Shown: in pieces, positions 53,445 to 62,166 of the stretch | Numbering within the stretch: position 1 is the stretch's first letter | Layout of the letters: every line of letters begins with the position of its first letter | Assembly: GCA_039794245.1 (NCBI GenBank) | Contig: JBDIVS010000005.1 | Span: forward strand, 74,869 to 138,868 | DNA length: 64,000 nucleotides | Direction: 5' to 3' | Origin: DAITQM01 sp039794245 | GTDB taxonomy: Bacteria; Pseudomonadota; Gammaproteobacteria; Xanthomonadales; Wenzhouxiangellaceae | Made by a program: the position numbers and the translations under genes | The notes under the pieces: model-generated | The model's database searches: none | What the model was told of the DNA's origin: nothing | What the model saw: the letters and a program-made list of their open reading frames with translations, nothing else

Positions 53445-55955
53445 ATGAAGATTCTCTATCTCACGCTCGAACCGCCGTTCGACGCGCGCCTTACGGCGCG
53501 TGGCAATGCGGTGCGGGCCAGGCAACTGGGCACGGCGCTGGCCAGCGCCGGGGTCGAGGTTCAGCAGGCCTGGCGCCGGCCCTACGATGATTCCCCGGTC
53601 AAGGCCGATCCCTGGCTGTATCACAACGCCGGCGAACTGGCGGCGCTGCTCGACCGCTTCCGACCCGACGCGATCCTGGCCGGTTACTGGGCGCTGCTCG
53701 CCGATCTGCCGGCGACGACCGCGGTCCCGGTGGTCCTGGACTTCATCGCCCCGCGGCCGCTCGAGGCGATGTACGAGCCACCCGCCACCCGCGATCTGGA
53801 AACCGCCCGCCTGCTCACGGCCCTGGCCCGCGCCGACGGTTTTATCGTCGCCAACGAACGGCAGCGGCATTTTCTTCTGCCTTATCTGTTGATGGCCGGC
53901 AAGGATCTCAGGCGCGACGTCCCGGTGGTCGAGATACCGATCGCCGCGCTGCCGCCGTTTCATACCCCGCAACCACCGGGCGAGCGGCTCGGCGTGGTCG
54001 CCGGCGGGGTCGAATGGCCGTGGCGCCGGCAGCAGGGCTGGATCGACGCCGCGGCTGCTTTCGCCCGCGCCCGCCGCCGGCCGCCGGCCGTGCAGTTGGT
54101 GGTGTTCGGCGGCGAATACCCGCGTATCGTGCAGCACGGCGCCGACCACTTCACGCCGCCACCGGCCAGTGAACCGCTGGTCCGGCTCGATCTGGTCAGT
54201 TATCACGGCTACAGCCACTTCCTGCAAGAGCACGCCCACCTCGGGCTCGAACTGGCGGACGAGAATCTCGAACGCTATTTCAGCCAGTCGTTTCGCGCCG
54301 TCGAATTCCTGCGCCACGGTCTGCCGCTGATCCTGAACCGCTACCTGGCGCTGGCCGCTGAGATCGAAGCCTATGGCGCCGGCTGGGCCGTCGCCGATCA
54401 GCGTGAACTCGGCGCCGCGCTAGAAGCGGCGTGCGATCCGAATGAGTGGGCTGGGCGCGCCGCGAACGCCCGGCTCCTAGCCGAGGAACGCTTCGACGCG
54501 CGGCACACCATCGCCCCGTTGATCACCCTGGTCGAGCGGCTCGGCCGCGGCGGGAGTGGCGAATTCGAAGCGCGCGGCGCACCGTTCCGCAGCCCGCTGC
54601 TCGGCGCCGCATTGAAACTGGAGGGCAACCTCAAGCGCGCCGGCAAGGCTGGCCGGCGGATGTTGCACGCCGGCCGCTTCTCGCTGGCCCGGATGCTCCG
54701 GGAAACCATCCGCCGCTGGCTGGCACACCGCCCCGCCAGCGGGCGGCCAGCCTCGGGCCATGTCGTGATGATCAGCCGCTCGGATCTGTTCCCGGCCGAC
54801 CACGGCGGTGCGGTGAAAGTGGTCGAGACGGCGCGCGGTTTGTCGCGCTGCGGGCGCGAGGTCGCGATCGTCAGCGATCGGCGGGACATCTGGTGGCACG
54901 TCGCCGGCGGCGAGGTGCGCGAACGCCGCTATCCGTGGTGGCTGCGTCTCGCCACCCTGCCCCGCGGCCTGTCGAGCGTCCTCCACCTCGGGCGCGATGT
55001 GCCGCACACCAATGCCTTTCTTTACCTCCCGCTCAGCGACAACAGCTACATCCTGCGCACCCTGTATTGCGCCCGGCGCCTCGATTCCCGCCTCTATCAC
55101 GCCGAGTTTCCGGCCTTCGCCCGCCCCGGAATCTGGGCCAGAACGCTGCGCGGCGGCAAGGTCGTGCTGGTCGAGCACAACGTGGAATACGCCCGTCTCC
55201 GGGAGCAGGAGCCGGGCCTCGAAGCGGCCGGTTACGAGCGCCTCAAAGGTCTCGAACTGACGTTATGCAACCAGTCCGATGCGGTGGTCTGCGTTTCGGA
55301 CAACGACCGCGACCGGCTGGCCGCCGACGGCGTCGATCGCTCGCGCCTCCACGTCATCCCGCACGGTGTCGATCTGGCGAAGTTCGATGCCGCCGCCGCC
55401 ACCGACTGGCGCGGCCGTCTCGACTGGCCGGCCGGCGCGGCGATACTGGTCTACCACGGAACATACCAGTACCCGCCCAATCTAGAAGCGCTCAGAATCG
55501 CAGCCCAGGAAGTGCTGCCCCGTCTCGAAAAACGTGGCATCGAGGCCCGCATCCTCGCCGTCGGCAAACTGCCACCGCCCGGCGGGCTGCACCCGAACAT
55601 CCATTTCACCGGCAGCATCGACAACGTCGCCACGGCGCTGAAAGCCGCCGACGTGGCCATCGTGCCGCTGCTCAAGGGCGGCGGCACGCGGATGAAAATC
55701 ATCGATTATTTCGCCTGCGGCGTGCCGGTGGTCAGCACCTCCAAAGGCATCGAGGGCATTCCGGTCAGCGCCGGCTGTGAGGCGTTCATCGAGGACGACT
55801 GGTCATTGTTCACCGAACGCATCGCCACGCTGCTCGCCGATCCCGCCCGGCGGCAGGCGATGATCGCCAGGGCGCGCGCCTTCGTCGAACCCCTGGACTG
55901 GTGCCGACTCGCCGAACGCTACATCGAGCTTTATCGGACCATCGGCGCCGACTGA
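53445..55955 (+). CDS. Fusion of two GT-B glycosyltransferases
   Basis: 836 residues from ATG 53445. The first module (residues 1-400) has MKILYLTLEPPFDARLTARG and a helical GT4-like C-terminal half (YHGYSHFLQEHAHLGLELAD). The second (about 450-836) is a clear GT4: DLFPADHGGAVKVVETARGL, VLVEHNVEYARLRE, VIPHGVDLAKFD, YHGTYQYPPN and GGGTRMKIIDYFACG with the donor-binding Glu/Lys region. They are joined by a basic linker (LKRAGKAGRRMLHAGRFSLA). Probably adds two sugars in surface polysaccharide or glycoprotein synthesis. Stands alone, no wzx/wzy neighbours. Confidence 0.8.
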   Translation: MKILYLTLEPPFDARLTARGNAVRARQLGTALASAGVEVQQAWRRPYDDSPVKADPWLYHNAGELAALLDRFRPDAILAGYWALLADLPATTAVPVVLDFIAPRPLEAMYEPPATRDLETARLLTALARADGFIVANERQRHFLLPYLLMAGKDLRRDVPVVEIPIAALPPFHTPQPPGERLGVVAGGVEWPWRRQQGWIDAAAAFARARRRPPAVQLVVFGGEYPRIVQHGADHFTPPPASEPLVRLDLVSYHGYSHFLQEHAHLGLELADENLERYFSQSFRAVEFLRHGLPLILNRYLALAAEIEAYGAGWAVADQRELGAALEAACDPNEWAGRAANARLLAEERFDARHTIAPLITLVERLGRGGSGEFEARGAPFRSPLLGAALKLEGNLKRAGKAGRRMLHAGRFSLARMLRETIRRWLAHRPASGRPASGHVVMISRSDLFPADHGGAVKVVETARGLSRCGREVAIVSDRRDIWWHVAGGEVRERRYPWWLRLATLPRGLSSVLHLGRDVPHTNAFLYLPLSDNSYILRTLYCARRLDSRLYHAEFPAFARPGIWARTLRGGKVVLVEHNVEYARLREQEPGLEAAGYERLKGLELTLCNQSDAVVCVSDNDRDRLAADGVDRSRLHVIPHGVDLAKFDAAAATDWRGRLDWPAGAAILVYHGTYQYPPNLEALRIAAQEVLPRLEKRGIEARILAVGKLPPPGGLHPNIHFTGSIDNVATALKAADVAIVPLLKGGGTRMKIIDYFACGVPVVSTSKGIEGIPVSAGCEAFIEDDWSLFTERIATLLADPARRQAMIARARAFVEPLDWCRLAERYIELYRTIGAD

Positions 55956-56039
55956 CCGTCTCCGTTGCCCGTCACCGGCCCGTTCTCGCCGCCCTGTGCC
56001 GGTTTGCGTGCCCCGCACAGGCAGACCGGTATCGCAGAT

Positions 56040-56305
56040 ACTAATACATTCATAAATATTGCCTCGTTCAGGGCTCTGGAAGGATTCGCCTGCAAGGCAA
56101 AGCGGCGCCGGCATAGTAGCCCTATGTCAAGCCGCTTTAACGCCGCAGGCAGATTCGTCCACAGTCCCCGCAGGGTTTGGCTCTCGGCGCCCCTGGGCGG
56201 CATTGTCGGTAGTGGATGCAGGCCGCGCAACACCAGACACAGGGGCGACCTACCATCAATGCCGTGAGGCAAGCTGAATTGGGTCATATTTATGAATGTA
56301 TTAGT
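56040..56305. mobile_element. MITE-like element with perfect 20-bp inverted ends
   Basis: actaatacattcataaatat (56040-56059) is repeated exactly inverted at 56286-56305; total 266 bp. The interior has a minus-strand open frame (LKRLDIGLLCRRRFALQANP) with no recognised family. The ends differ from the ISL3-type family. No clear target duplication. Confidence 0.7.
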
Positions 56306-56396
56306 AAACCCCCACCGAAATGAAGTTGTCGGAGGCTTCGCCGTTTCCGGAGCGACAAGGGAAGACAAGCGCAGCCGGTGTTTTCGGCAGCCATAA

Positions 56397-56423
56397 AAAA
56401 TGGCGGCCACCAGGGCCGCCAAA
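56397..56423 (-). terminator. Rho-independent terminator downstream of rsmD
   Basis: On the minus strand TGGCGGCC and GGCCGCCA pair around a five-base loop and are followed by six T. About 110 bp past the rsmD stop. Confidence 0.8.
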
Positions 56424-56530
56424 GGAGGGGTATCACTATCAGAGGTTGGAAGAGCCGCGCTCGGCGTGACTCAGCTCAAAAGACCGGGCCGGCCGAAATA
56501 TCTTTCAGCCCCCGCCCGATTCATGAAAAT

Positions 56531-57121
56531 TCACCCAACTGTTGGGTTCAGTGCATATAACGTGCCGCGGGCGCGGCCGTAAACGACGCGGCGCAGCACC
56601 TTGAGTCCCGGCCGGTCGATGGGCGGCTGGGTGGTGGGCTGTTCGAGGAAAATCCGCCCGCCGGCGGCGACCCAGCCGGCCGCCACCTTGTCCAACAACG
56701 TCTCGTGCCAGCCCGAGTCCCACGGCGGGTCGATAAACACCACATCGAACGGCACCGGCGGCTCGGCCAGCCAGCGCCGGGCGTCGGCGCGCTGCAGCGT
56801 GACCTCCGGCGGATCACCCAGGACAGCGAAAGTGCGTTGCAACTGCTCGAAGGCGGCATCGTTGTATTCCAGCAACACGACCTCCCGCGCGCCGCGTGAC
56901 GCTGCTTCCAGCCCCAACGCCCCCGAGCCGGCGAACAGGTCCAGGCAGCGGCTGCCCGGCAGCAACGGCGCCAACCAGTTGAACAGGGTTTCGCGCAGCC
57001 GGTCGCCGGTCGGCCGCAAGCCGGGCCCGGAAACGACCGGCAACCGCCGGCCGCGCCAACGGCCGGCGATCAGGCGCACCTGCCCCCCACCGTCGCGGTT
57101 GTTACAATGCCGCCGGTCCAT
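56531..57121 (-). CDS. rsmD: 16S rRNA m2G966 methyltransferase
   Basis: 196 residues from ATG 57121. RLIAGRWRGRRLPV at the start, SAM motif CLDLFAGSGALGLEAASRGA and catalytic DPPW (VVFIDPPWDSGW) identify RsmD. The natural C-terminus is modified: the final NPTVG and stop derive from the repeat at 56533. Divergent from ftsY as in E. coli. Confidence 0.93.
   Translation of the reverse strand: MDRRHCNNRDGGGQVRLIAGRWRGRRLPVVSGPGLRPTGDRLRETLFNWLAPLLPGSRCLDLFAGSGALGLEAASRGAREVVLLEYNDAAFEQLQRTFAVLGDPPEVTLQRADARRWLAEPPVPFDVVFIDPPWDSGWHETLLDKVAAGWVAAGGRIFLEQPTTQPPIDRPGLKVLRRVVYGRARGTLYALNPTVG
56533..56547. repeat. Collapsed ISL3-type ends forming a 15-bp palindrome
   Basis: ACCCAACTGTTGGGT is the outermost part of the left and right ends of the MITE family fused head to head. 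It encodes the last residues and stop of rsmD (NPTVG then TGA). Confidence 0.6.
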
Positions 57122-57154
57122 CGTTGCAGCATAACCCACCGACCGCGATCGTTC

Positions 57155-58099
57155 ATGCGCCCTCTCTTTCGCCGCCCCGTCCAAGAGCCGGAATCGACCC
57201 CCGCCCTGAATATCGCCCGCACCCGTAATCGCTTCGGCGCAGCACTCGCGATGCTGAGTCGCGGCCGGGCGATCGATGAAAAACTGTTCGACGAGATCGA
57301 AGCGCTGCTGATCGCCGCCGATTTCGGCGTCAGGACCAGCGGCGAAATCGTCGCCGCGCTCCGCGCCGAGCGGCTGCGCAGCGGCGACGATCTGGTCCCC
57401 GCGCTACGCCACAACCTGCTCGCCCGGCTTGAACCGTTGGCCCGGCCGCTTGCCATCGACCCAGCGGCGAAACCCTTTGTCATTTTAGTCGCCGGTGTCA
57501 ACGGCGCCGGCAAGACGACGACGATCGCCAAACTGGCCGAACATTACGGCGCTGCGGGGCTGGGTGTCATCGCTGCCGCCGCCGATACGTTTCGCGCCGC
57601 GGCAATCGAGCAATTGCAGGAATGGGGGCGGAAAACCGGCACGGCGGTGATCGCCGGCCGGCCCGGCGCCGACCCGGCGGCCGTGGCCCATGATGCCCTG
57701 CACGCTGCGCTCGCCCGCCGGGCCGATGTGCTGCTGATCGACACCGCCGGCCGCCTGCACACCCAGGCACCTTTGATGGCGGAGCTGAAAAAAATCCACC
57801 GCGTTCTGCACCGGGACGATGCGGCCCGACCGCACGAGACCTTGCTGGTGCTCGATGCCGGCGCCGGCCAAAACGCCATTGCCCAGGCGCGGGCCTTTCA
57901 CCAGGCCCTGCAGGTCACCGGCCTGGTGCTCACCAAGCTCGACGGGACGGCGCGCGGCGGCGTGCTGGCGGCGATCGGCGCCGAACTTAACCTGCCGATC
58001 CGTTTTATCGGCACCGGTGAGCGCGCCGCGGATCTTCGGCCCTTCGACCCGGCGGCGTTTGTCGCTGCGATCCTGCCGGCGAGCGGTGAAAATGGCTGA
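57155..58099 (+). CDS. ftsY: Signal recognition particle receptor FtsY
   Basis: 314 residues from ATG 57155. It has the N domain (ALAMLSRGRAIDEKLFDEIE) and the G domain with VNGAGKTTTIAKLAEHYG, the DTFRAAA insertion-box region, DTAGRLHT and TKLDGTARGG. The long acidic N-terminal A domain of the enterobacterial protein is absent; only about 20 residues precede the N domain. Docks SRP-ribosome complexes at the membrane. Overlaps mutY by 8 bp; ftsE/ftsX do not follow. Confidence 0.96.
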   Translation: MRPLFRRPVQEPESTPALNIARTRNRFGAALAMLSRGRAIDEKLFDEIEALLIAADFGVRTSGEIVAALRAERLRSGDDLVPALRHNLLARLEPLARPLAIDPAAKPFVILVAGVNGAGKTTTIAKLAEHYGAAGLGVIAAAADTFRAAAIEQLQEWGRKTGTAVIAGRPGADPAAVAHDALHAALARRADVLLIDTAGRLHTQAPLMAELKKIHRVLHRDDAARPHETLLVLDAGAGQNAIAQARAFHQALQVTGLVLTKLDGTARGGVLAAIGAELNLPIRFIGTGERAADLRPFDPAAFVAAILPASGENG

Positions 58100-59120
58100 G
58101 CCCCGCCGGCGCGGAGCAAAAGTGCTCCAACCATTCGCCACCCGCCTGGCCCTCTGGTGGCGCCACGCCGGCCGGCACGATCTGCCGTGGCAAACGCCGC
58201 CCGGCGATGCGTACCGGATCTGGATTTCGGAGATCATGCTGCAGCAGACGCAGGTGGCCACCGTCGTGCCGTATTACGAAAAATGGCTGTCCCGGTTCCC
58301 GGACCTTGCCGCCTTGGCCGCCGCCCCGCTCGACGATGTGCTCGCCCTGTGGTCGGGCCTCGGTTATTACGCCCGGGCGCGCAACCTGCACCGCACCGCG
58401 CAGCTCAGCCAGAGCCGTCACGGCGGCCGCCTGCCGGGCGACCCTGCGCAGTTGCAGGCGCTGCCCGGTATCGGCCGCTCGACGGCGAACGCGATCGTCT
58501 CGCTGTCCTACGACCGGGTGCTGCCGATGCTCGACGGCAACGCCAAAAGAGTGCTGGCCCGCCATGCGGCGATCGACGGCTGGGCGGGAAAAAAAAGCGT
58601 CGCCGACCGCCTGTGGCGGGCCGCCGAACGACGCCTGCCGACGACCAGCGGCGGGGCGGTTCATACACAGGCGATGATGGATCTCGGATCGCTGCTCTGC
58701 ACACCGCGCCGGCCGGCCTGCCACTCCTGCCCGGTCGCCGCCGATTGCCGCGCCTTGAAGCTGAACCGGGTGCAGGAGCTGCCGGCGCCCAGGCCGGCCA
58801 GGTCCCGGCCGCGAAAACGCCGCTGGATGTTGATCTACCGCGACCGGGAAGGCCGCGTCCTGCTCGAACGGCGCCCGCCGCACGGCATCTGGGGCGGCTT
58901 GTGGTCGCTGCCCGAGGCCGATGCCGAGCCCGGCGGCACGCCGCTCGCGACGCTCGACCATGCCTTCACCCATTTCACACTGCGCATCGAACCGCGGTTG
59001 CTCGACAGTGGAGCGCCGCTGCCTGTCTCCGACCGCGACCAGCGCTGGGTGGCACCCAACCAGGCCCTCGGGCTCGGTCTGCCCCAGCCGGTCAGGCGGA
59101 TTCTGGAAACCAGAGACTAG
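58092..59120 (+). CDS. mutY: A/G-specific adenine glycosylase
   Basis: 342 residues from ATG 58092. Catalytic Glu in SEIMLQQTQV, helix-hairpin-helix LPGIGRSTANAI, catalytic Asp in PMLDGNAKRVLAR and the 4Fe-4S loop C-x6-C-x2-C-x5-C (CTPRRPACHSCPVAADC). A C-terminal NUDIX-like domain recognises 8-oxoG. Removes A opposite 8-oxoG. Confidence 0.96.
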   Translation: MAEPRRRGAKVLQPFATRLALWWRHAGRHDLPWQTPPGDAYRIWISEIMLQQTQVATVVPYYEKWLSRFPDLAALAAAPLDDVLALWSGLGYYARARNLHRTAQLSQSRHGGRLPGDPAQLQALPGIGRSTANAIVSLSYDRVLPMLDGNAKRVLARHAAIDGWAGKKSVADRLWRAAERRLPTTSGGAVHTQAMMDLGSLLCTPRRPACHSCPVAADCRALKLNRVQELPAPRPARSRPRKRRWMLIYRDREGRVLLERRPPHGIWGGLWSLPEADAEPGGTPLATLDHAFTHFTLRIEPRLLDSGAPLPVSDRDQRWVAPNQALGLGLPQPVRRILETRD

Positions 59121-59179
59121 AAACTGGAGACAGGCAAAGTGGTGGAATTCATGATGCATCTGTCTGGATTCCGGATGGG

Positions 59180-59211
59180 CCCGCTGCCGCGGGCGCGTCC
59201 GGAATGACAAA
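59180..59211. repeat. 32-bp dispersed repeat, identical at 17088-17119
   Basis: The 32 bases here, from cccgctgccgcgggcgcg to the end of ggaatgacaaa, are exactly repeated beside the intron fragment at 17088-17119. Its form (self-complementary core ccgctgccgcgg followed by ggaatgaca) is that of a common intergenic repeat. The gap 59121-59326 contains no other feature. Confidence 0.7.
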
Positions 59212-59326
59212 TTCTGTCCTCTCTGTCTTCGTGTTCCTTCCTGCCCTTCGTGGTGTAATCCGATTGTCATGCACACACGCCCAGAACAACCTGAGCAACG
59301 GCGAACTGTGGCGCTATACTTCAGGG

Positions 59327-59602
59327 ATGAGCAAAATCGTTCACTGCACGGTATTGAAACGCCCGGCTGAAGCGCTCGACCGCCCGCCGTGGCCCGGTGC
59401 ACTCGGCGATCGCCTCGCCCGTCATGTTTCACGCGAGGGCTGGCAACGGTGGCTCGAACACCAGACCCGGCTAATCAACGAAAAGCATTTGTCGCTGCTC
59501 GATCCCGAACACCGCCGCTATCTCGAAGCGCAGATGATCGCTTTTTGCTTCGGCGGCGAGGTTGACCCAGTTACCGGTTATGTCCCGCCGGATCCGGACT
59601 GA
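59327..59602 (+). CDS. yggX: YggX-type iron-trafficking/oxidative-damage protein
   Basis: 91 residues from ATG 59327: MSKIVHCTVLKRPAEALDRP, with the conserved Cys7, WQRWLEHQTRLINEKHLSLL and FGGEVDPVTGYVPPDP. Protects Fe-S enzymes from oxidants. The mutY-yggX pair is a gammaproteobacterial hallmark. An IS3 element begins 25 bp after the stop. Confidence 0.95.
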   Translation: MSKIVHCTVLKRPAEALDRPPWPGALGDRLARHVSREGWQRWLEHQTRLINEKHLSLLDPEHRRYLEAQMIAFCFGGEVDPVTGYVPPDPD

Positions 59603-59660
59603 ACACCGTCGTCTTGAGACGGAACGTGTCAACCCTTTCCCAACACATCGGCACTATTTT

Positions 59661-60722
59661 CTATGTAACAACCTCGGGCAGTTCGGTGCTGACCGGTGTT
59701 GGCGACAGCTGGAACGCATTTGGGTCGGCCAGCACATCGGCGGCGGTTTGGCCGTCATCCGGGTTGATGGCGACGACGGCTGGCGGCCTGGAGACTCGCG
59801 GCGCTCCATTGATGTAGCGCTCGGGATGGGCGGTGTAGTGGCGATCCATCGCCGCCTGACGGATCTGCCAGATGGTATCGACCCGGCCGGTGTAGACATC
59901 CTCGGGCGTGAACAGGGCCAGACCTTCATGCGGCCGCTGGGAGTAAGCCGGGAAAAACTCGCCGCACCATTGCCGGGCGTGGTCGGCATCTCGGAAACGG
60001 CCAGGATAGCTCGGCCAGTACTTGGTCGTTTTGAACTGGCTTTCGCTGAACGGGTTGTCGTTGCTGATCCGTGGCCGGGAGTAGCTGCGCTCGATGCCCA
60101 GCTCGCTGAGCAGGTCAGCGAAGCTGTGCGCGATCATCGGCGAGCCGCGATCCTGATGTACGATGAGCTGGCCGGGCTCGATCGACCGGCGGGACAGAAC
60201 CGCGCGGAACAGGTGACAGGCCAGTCCGGCGCTTTCCTTGCGCGACACCATCCAGCCCACAGCATAGCGGCTGAACAAGTCCAAGATGACGTACAGGCAC
60301 AGGTAAAACCCACGGGTGCAGGTTGGCAGTTTGGTGATGTCCCAGGTATAGACCTGATCCGGTGCGCGGGCTTCAAGCTGGGGTTTGACGTGGTGCTGGG
60401 CCGGTCGCTGGTTGCGCCGCTCCGGCGTTTCCTGGCGCTGCCGCAGCAGGCGATACATCGTCGAGATCGAGCCCAGCACGGTGCCTTCGCTGAGCAGCGT
60501 CGCGTAGATCTGGCGCGGAACGGCATCCTGGAAGCGCGCCGAATGCAAGGTCTCGAGGATTTGTTGCCGTTCCGGCTCAGACAGCCTGCGGCCCGGCCTC
60601 GGCGGCTTAGTGGCGCGCAGCCGCACGCGGCGGTCCGGATAGCACCATTGGAGCGGGACATTCAGCGCCCGGCAGGCCCGGGCCTTGGGAATATCGGCCG
60701 GCAAGGAAACCAGGTCGCTCAC
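59661..60722 (-). CDS. IS3-family transposase OrfB
   Basis: 353 residues with an intact DDE set: YTWDITKL (D), VHQDRGSPM (D) and NDNPFSESQFKT (E). Start GTG 60720-60722 overlaps the orfA stop by four bases (GTGA); a programmed frameshift fusion OrfAB is also possible. Carries the integrase-type catalytic core. Confidence 0.93.
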   Translation of the reverse strand: MSDLVSLPADIPKARACRALNVPLQWCYPDRRVRLRATKPPRPGRRLSEPERQQILETLHSARFQDAVPRQIYATLLSEGTVLGSISTMYRLLRQRQETPERRNQRPAQHHVKPQLEARAPDQVYTWDITKLPTCTRGFYLCLYVILDLFSRYAVGWMVSRKESAGLACHLFRAVLSRRSIEPGQLIVHQDRGSPMIAHSFADLLSELGIERSYSRPRISNDNPFSESQFKTTKYWPSYPGRFRDADHARQWCGEFFPAYSQRPHEGLALFTPEDVYTGRVDTIWQIRQAAMDRHYTAHPERYINGAPRVSRPPAVVAINPDDGQTAADVLADPNAFQLSPTPVSTELPEVVT

Positions 60723-61102
60723 GAGGGGCTCCCGCCGTTGTCGCTGTCGAACAGGTGCAAGACTTTTTTTTGGAGATCGACCAGTTGCTCGGCCACGTAG
60801 GCCCGTTTCTCCAGCCGGGCATTGACCTTCTTCAGGCGCTCGATCTCCTTGTCGCGGGGATCAGCCGGTTTACGCCCCAGCTGTCGCGCCGCCAGGCCGG
60901 CCTCACCATGCTCAGCCAACTCCTTGCGCCAGGTGGACAATTGGCCGGCGAACAGGCCCTGGCGCCGGAGCCAGGCCCCCTTCTCGCCGTGCGGCAACAC
61001 CTCGTCCTCGGCCAGCAGGCGCTTCTTCTCGCCGACACTGATGCGCCGCCGGGTCCGCTTCTCAAGGCGCAGATCGGTGACAACTTCATTGGAATCAGAC
61101 AT
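60719..61102 (-). CDS. IS3-family OrfA (helix-turn-helix)
   Basis: 127 residues. RRISVGEKKRLLAEDEVLPH and GLFAGQLSTWRKELAEHGEA form the HTH; a leucine-zipper-like helix (EIERLKKVNARLEKRAYVAE) mediates OrfA-OrfAB pairing. Start ATG 61102. Confidence 0.9.
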   Translation of the reverse strand: MSDSNEVVTDLRLEKRTRRRISVGEKKRLLAEDEVLPHGEKGAWLRRQGLFAGQLSTWRKELAEHGEAGLAARQLGRKPADPRDKEIERLKKVNARLEKRAYVAEQLVDLQKKVLHLFDSDNGGSPS

Positions 61103-61339
61103 TTTTCCACTCCGTTTGCGCCCTGAATGTTACAGATAAATCCGATCAGGTGCTGTTGGGATGGATGTTGACACACAGGGCCTGGCTGAGACCACTCGCC
61201 CGCTGCCGCGCAAATATCCCCCGCCAATCCGTCACCGAACGCCGAATCCAGCCCTTTCCGGTTACACTCATGCCCAATCTTCCTGTCAATCAACCAGGCC
61301 GACAGGTTACCGGGTAAATTGAGAGGTGGGAAGTACGGC

Positions 61340-61428
61340 CTGGAATGACCGCTTACGACGCAGCGGCTGATGCAGTGGTAGTAACCGGCCTTCTCGGGGT
61401 TGACGGTATGGGCGCGGGGGTAAGTCAT
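61340..61428 (-). pseudogene. 5' remnant of a REP-associated tyrosine transposase
   Basis: ATG 61428 begins MTYPRAHTVNPEKAGYYHCI and SRCV, the typical Y1-transposase (RAYT) N-terminus with its YHC strand. After that the frame diverges and the HUH motif and catalytic Tyr are missing. The IS3 element lies about 165 bp further on. Confidence 0.7.
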
Positions 61429-61530
61429 GGGACCATGGTGCCAAAGCCGCCGCGGCTGGGGTATCGGCCGAGATCGCGCCTGGGTGTAGGCCGGGGCCGA
61501 TATGGGGTGTCAGCGGGGGTTGATGAATCG

Positions 61531-61600
61531 TGACTGTCCTTTAAGCCCGGTGCTTCTTTAAGCCCGGTGCTTTAAGCCCGTTGCGGTGACTGTCCTTGAA
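61531..61600. repeat. TGACTGTCC repeats and tandem 'tttaagcccggtgc' units
   Basis: tgactgtcctttaagc (61531) and tgactgtccttgaagc (61588) flank three near-copies of tttaagcccggtgc. The core is the inverse of the ggacagtca repeats at 63688-63812. No gene is seen in 61429-61671. Confidence 0.6.
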
Positions 61601-61671
61601 GCTTCACACCTTGGATCAAGAGTCTCTTAACCGAGTGTCCGGAGAATCGGGGCAAGATCACCACGTAGCGA

Positions 61672-62166
61672 TCAAGCGCTACGCCGGGTGATCCAATTTC
61701 CTTGAGCGTCTCTCACCGCCCCGGCCAGAAGCTTCCAGTCTGACCACGGGAAGTTACCTTCCGTAACGTGCTCGACGTCGAAATCTACGCACTCGTCTCG
61801 GGACAGGGCAACATACGTGAGCCCGCTGAATACCCGCACTCTATCGAAAGCAGACTCGGCATCGAAGCTCTCTCCTTCTGCCGATACCGACCAGTCTGCC
61901 AGTCGCTCTTTCGCGAAGCGCGGGCGATACACTCCTGCCAGTAGCGACGTGCGATCCTGACTCTCGATCTGTACGGACCCACTGTGCCCCTCAGCAAGAG
62001 AGGTTAGGGCCTCGTCGAGGGTGCCGCTGAATTCTCGATAGGCGAGCGTTTCTTCCTCTTCTATCGGGAGAACAAGGGTCTTAACGAACTCATCTGCAAC
62101 GATGGCGCGAAAGGCCTTGATAACAGCTTCTCTGGACGGCCCTCCAAAGCACAAGACAAAGCTCAC
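61672..62166 (-). CDS. Presumed immunity protein of the Rhs toxin
   Basis: 164 residues, acidic, no signal peptide or helix. Begins at GTG 62166 overlapping the Rhs stop by four bases (GTGA), the usual tight coupling of effector and immunity genes. Visible features: CFGGPSREAVIKAFRAIVAD, a conserved-looking ADWSVSAEGESFDAESAFDR then VFSGLTYVALSRDE. No family recognised. The role is inferred from position only. Confidence 0.65.
   Translation of the reverse strand: MSFVLCFGGPSREAVIKAFRAIVADEFVKTLVLPIEEEETLAYREFSGTLDEALTSLAEGHSGSVQIESQDRTSLLAGVYRPRFAKERLADWSVSAEGESFDAESAFDRVRVFSGLTYVALSRDECVDFDVEHVTEGNFPWSDWKLLAGAVRDAQGNWITRRSA

Larger units (their letters stand above)
59627..61173. mobile_element. 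IS3-family insertion sequence, apparently intact
   Basis: About 1547 bp. The left end tgtcaac then cccaaca is mirrored at the right (tgttggg ... gttgaca), with TG...CA tips and a second match (atgtaac / gttacag) further inside. It carries two overlapping minus-strand frames, orfA and orfB. No flanking target duplication is evident. A lone copy of the right end occurs at 41153. Confidence 0.85.

Noticed and set aside
55931..56422. 163-residue minus frame through the 266-bp MITE
   Set aside because: Composite of flanking sequence and the element interior; no recognised domain.
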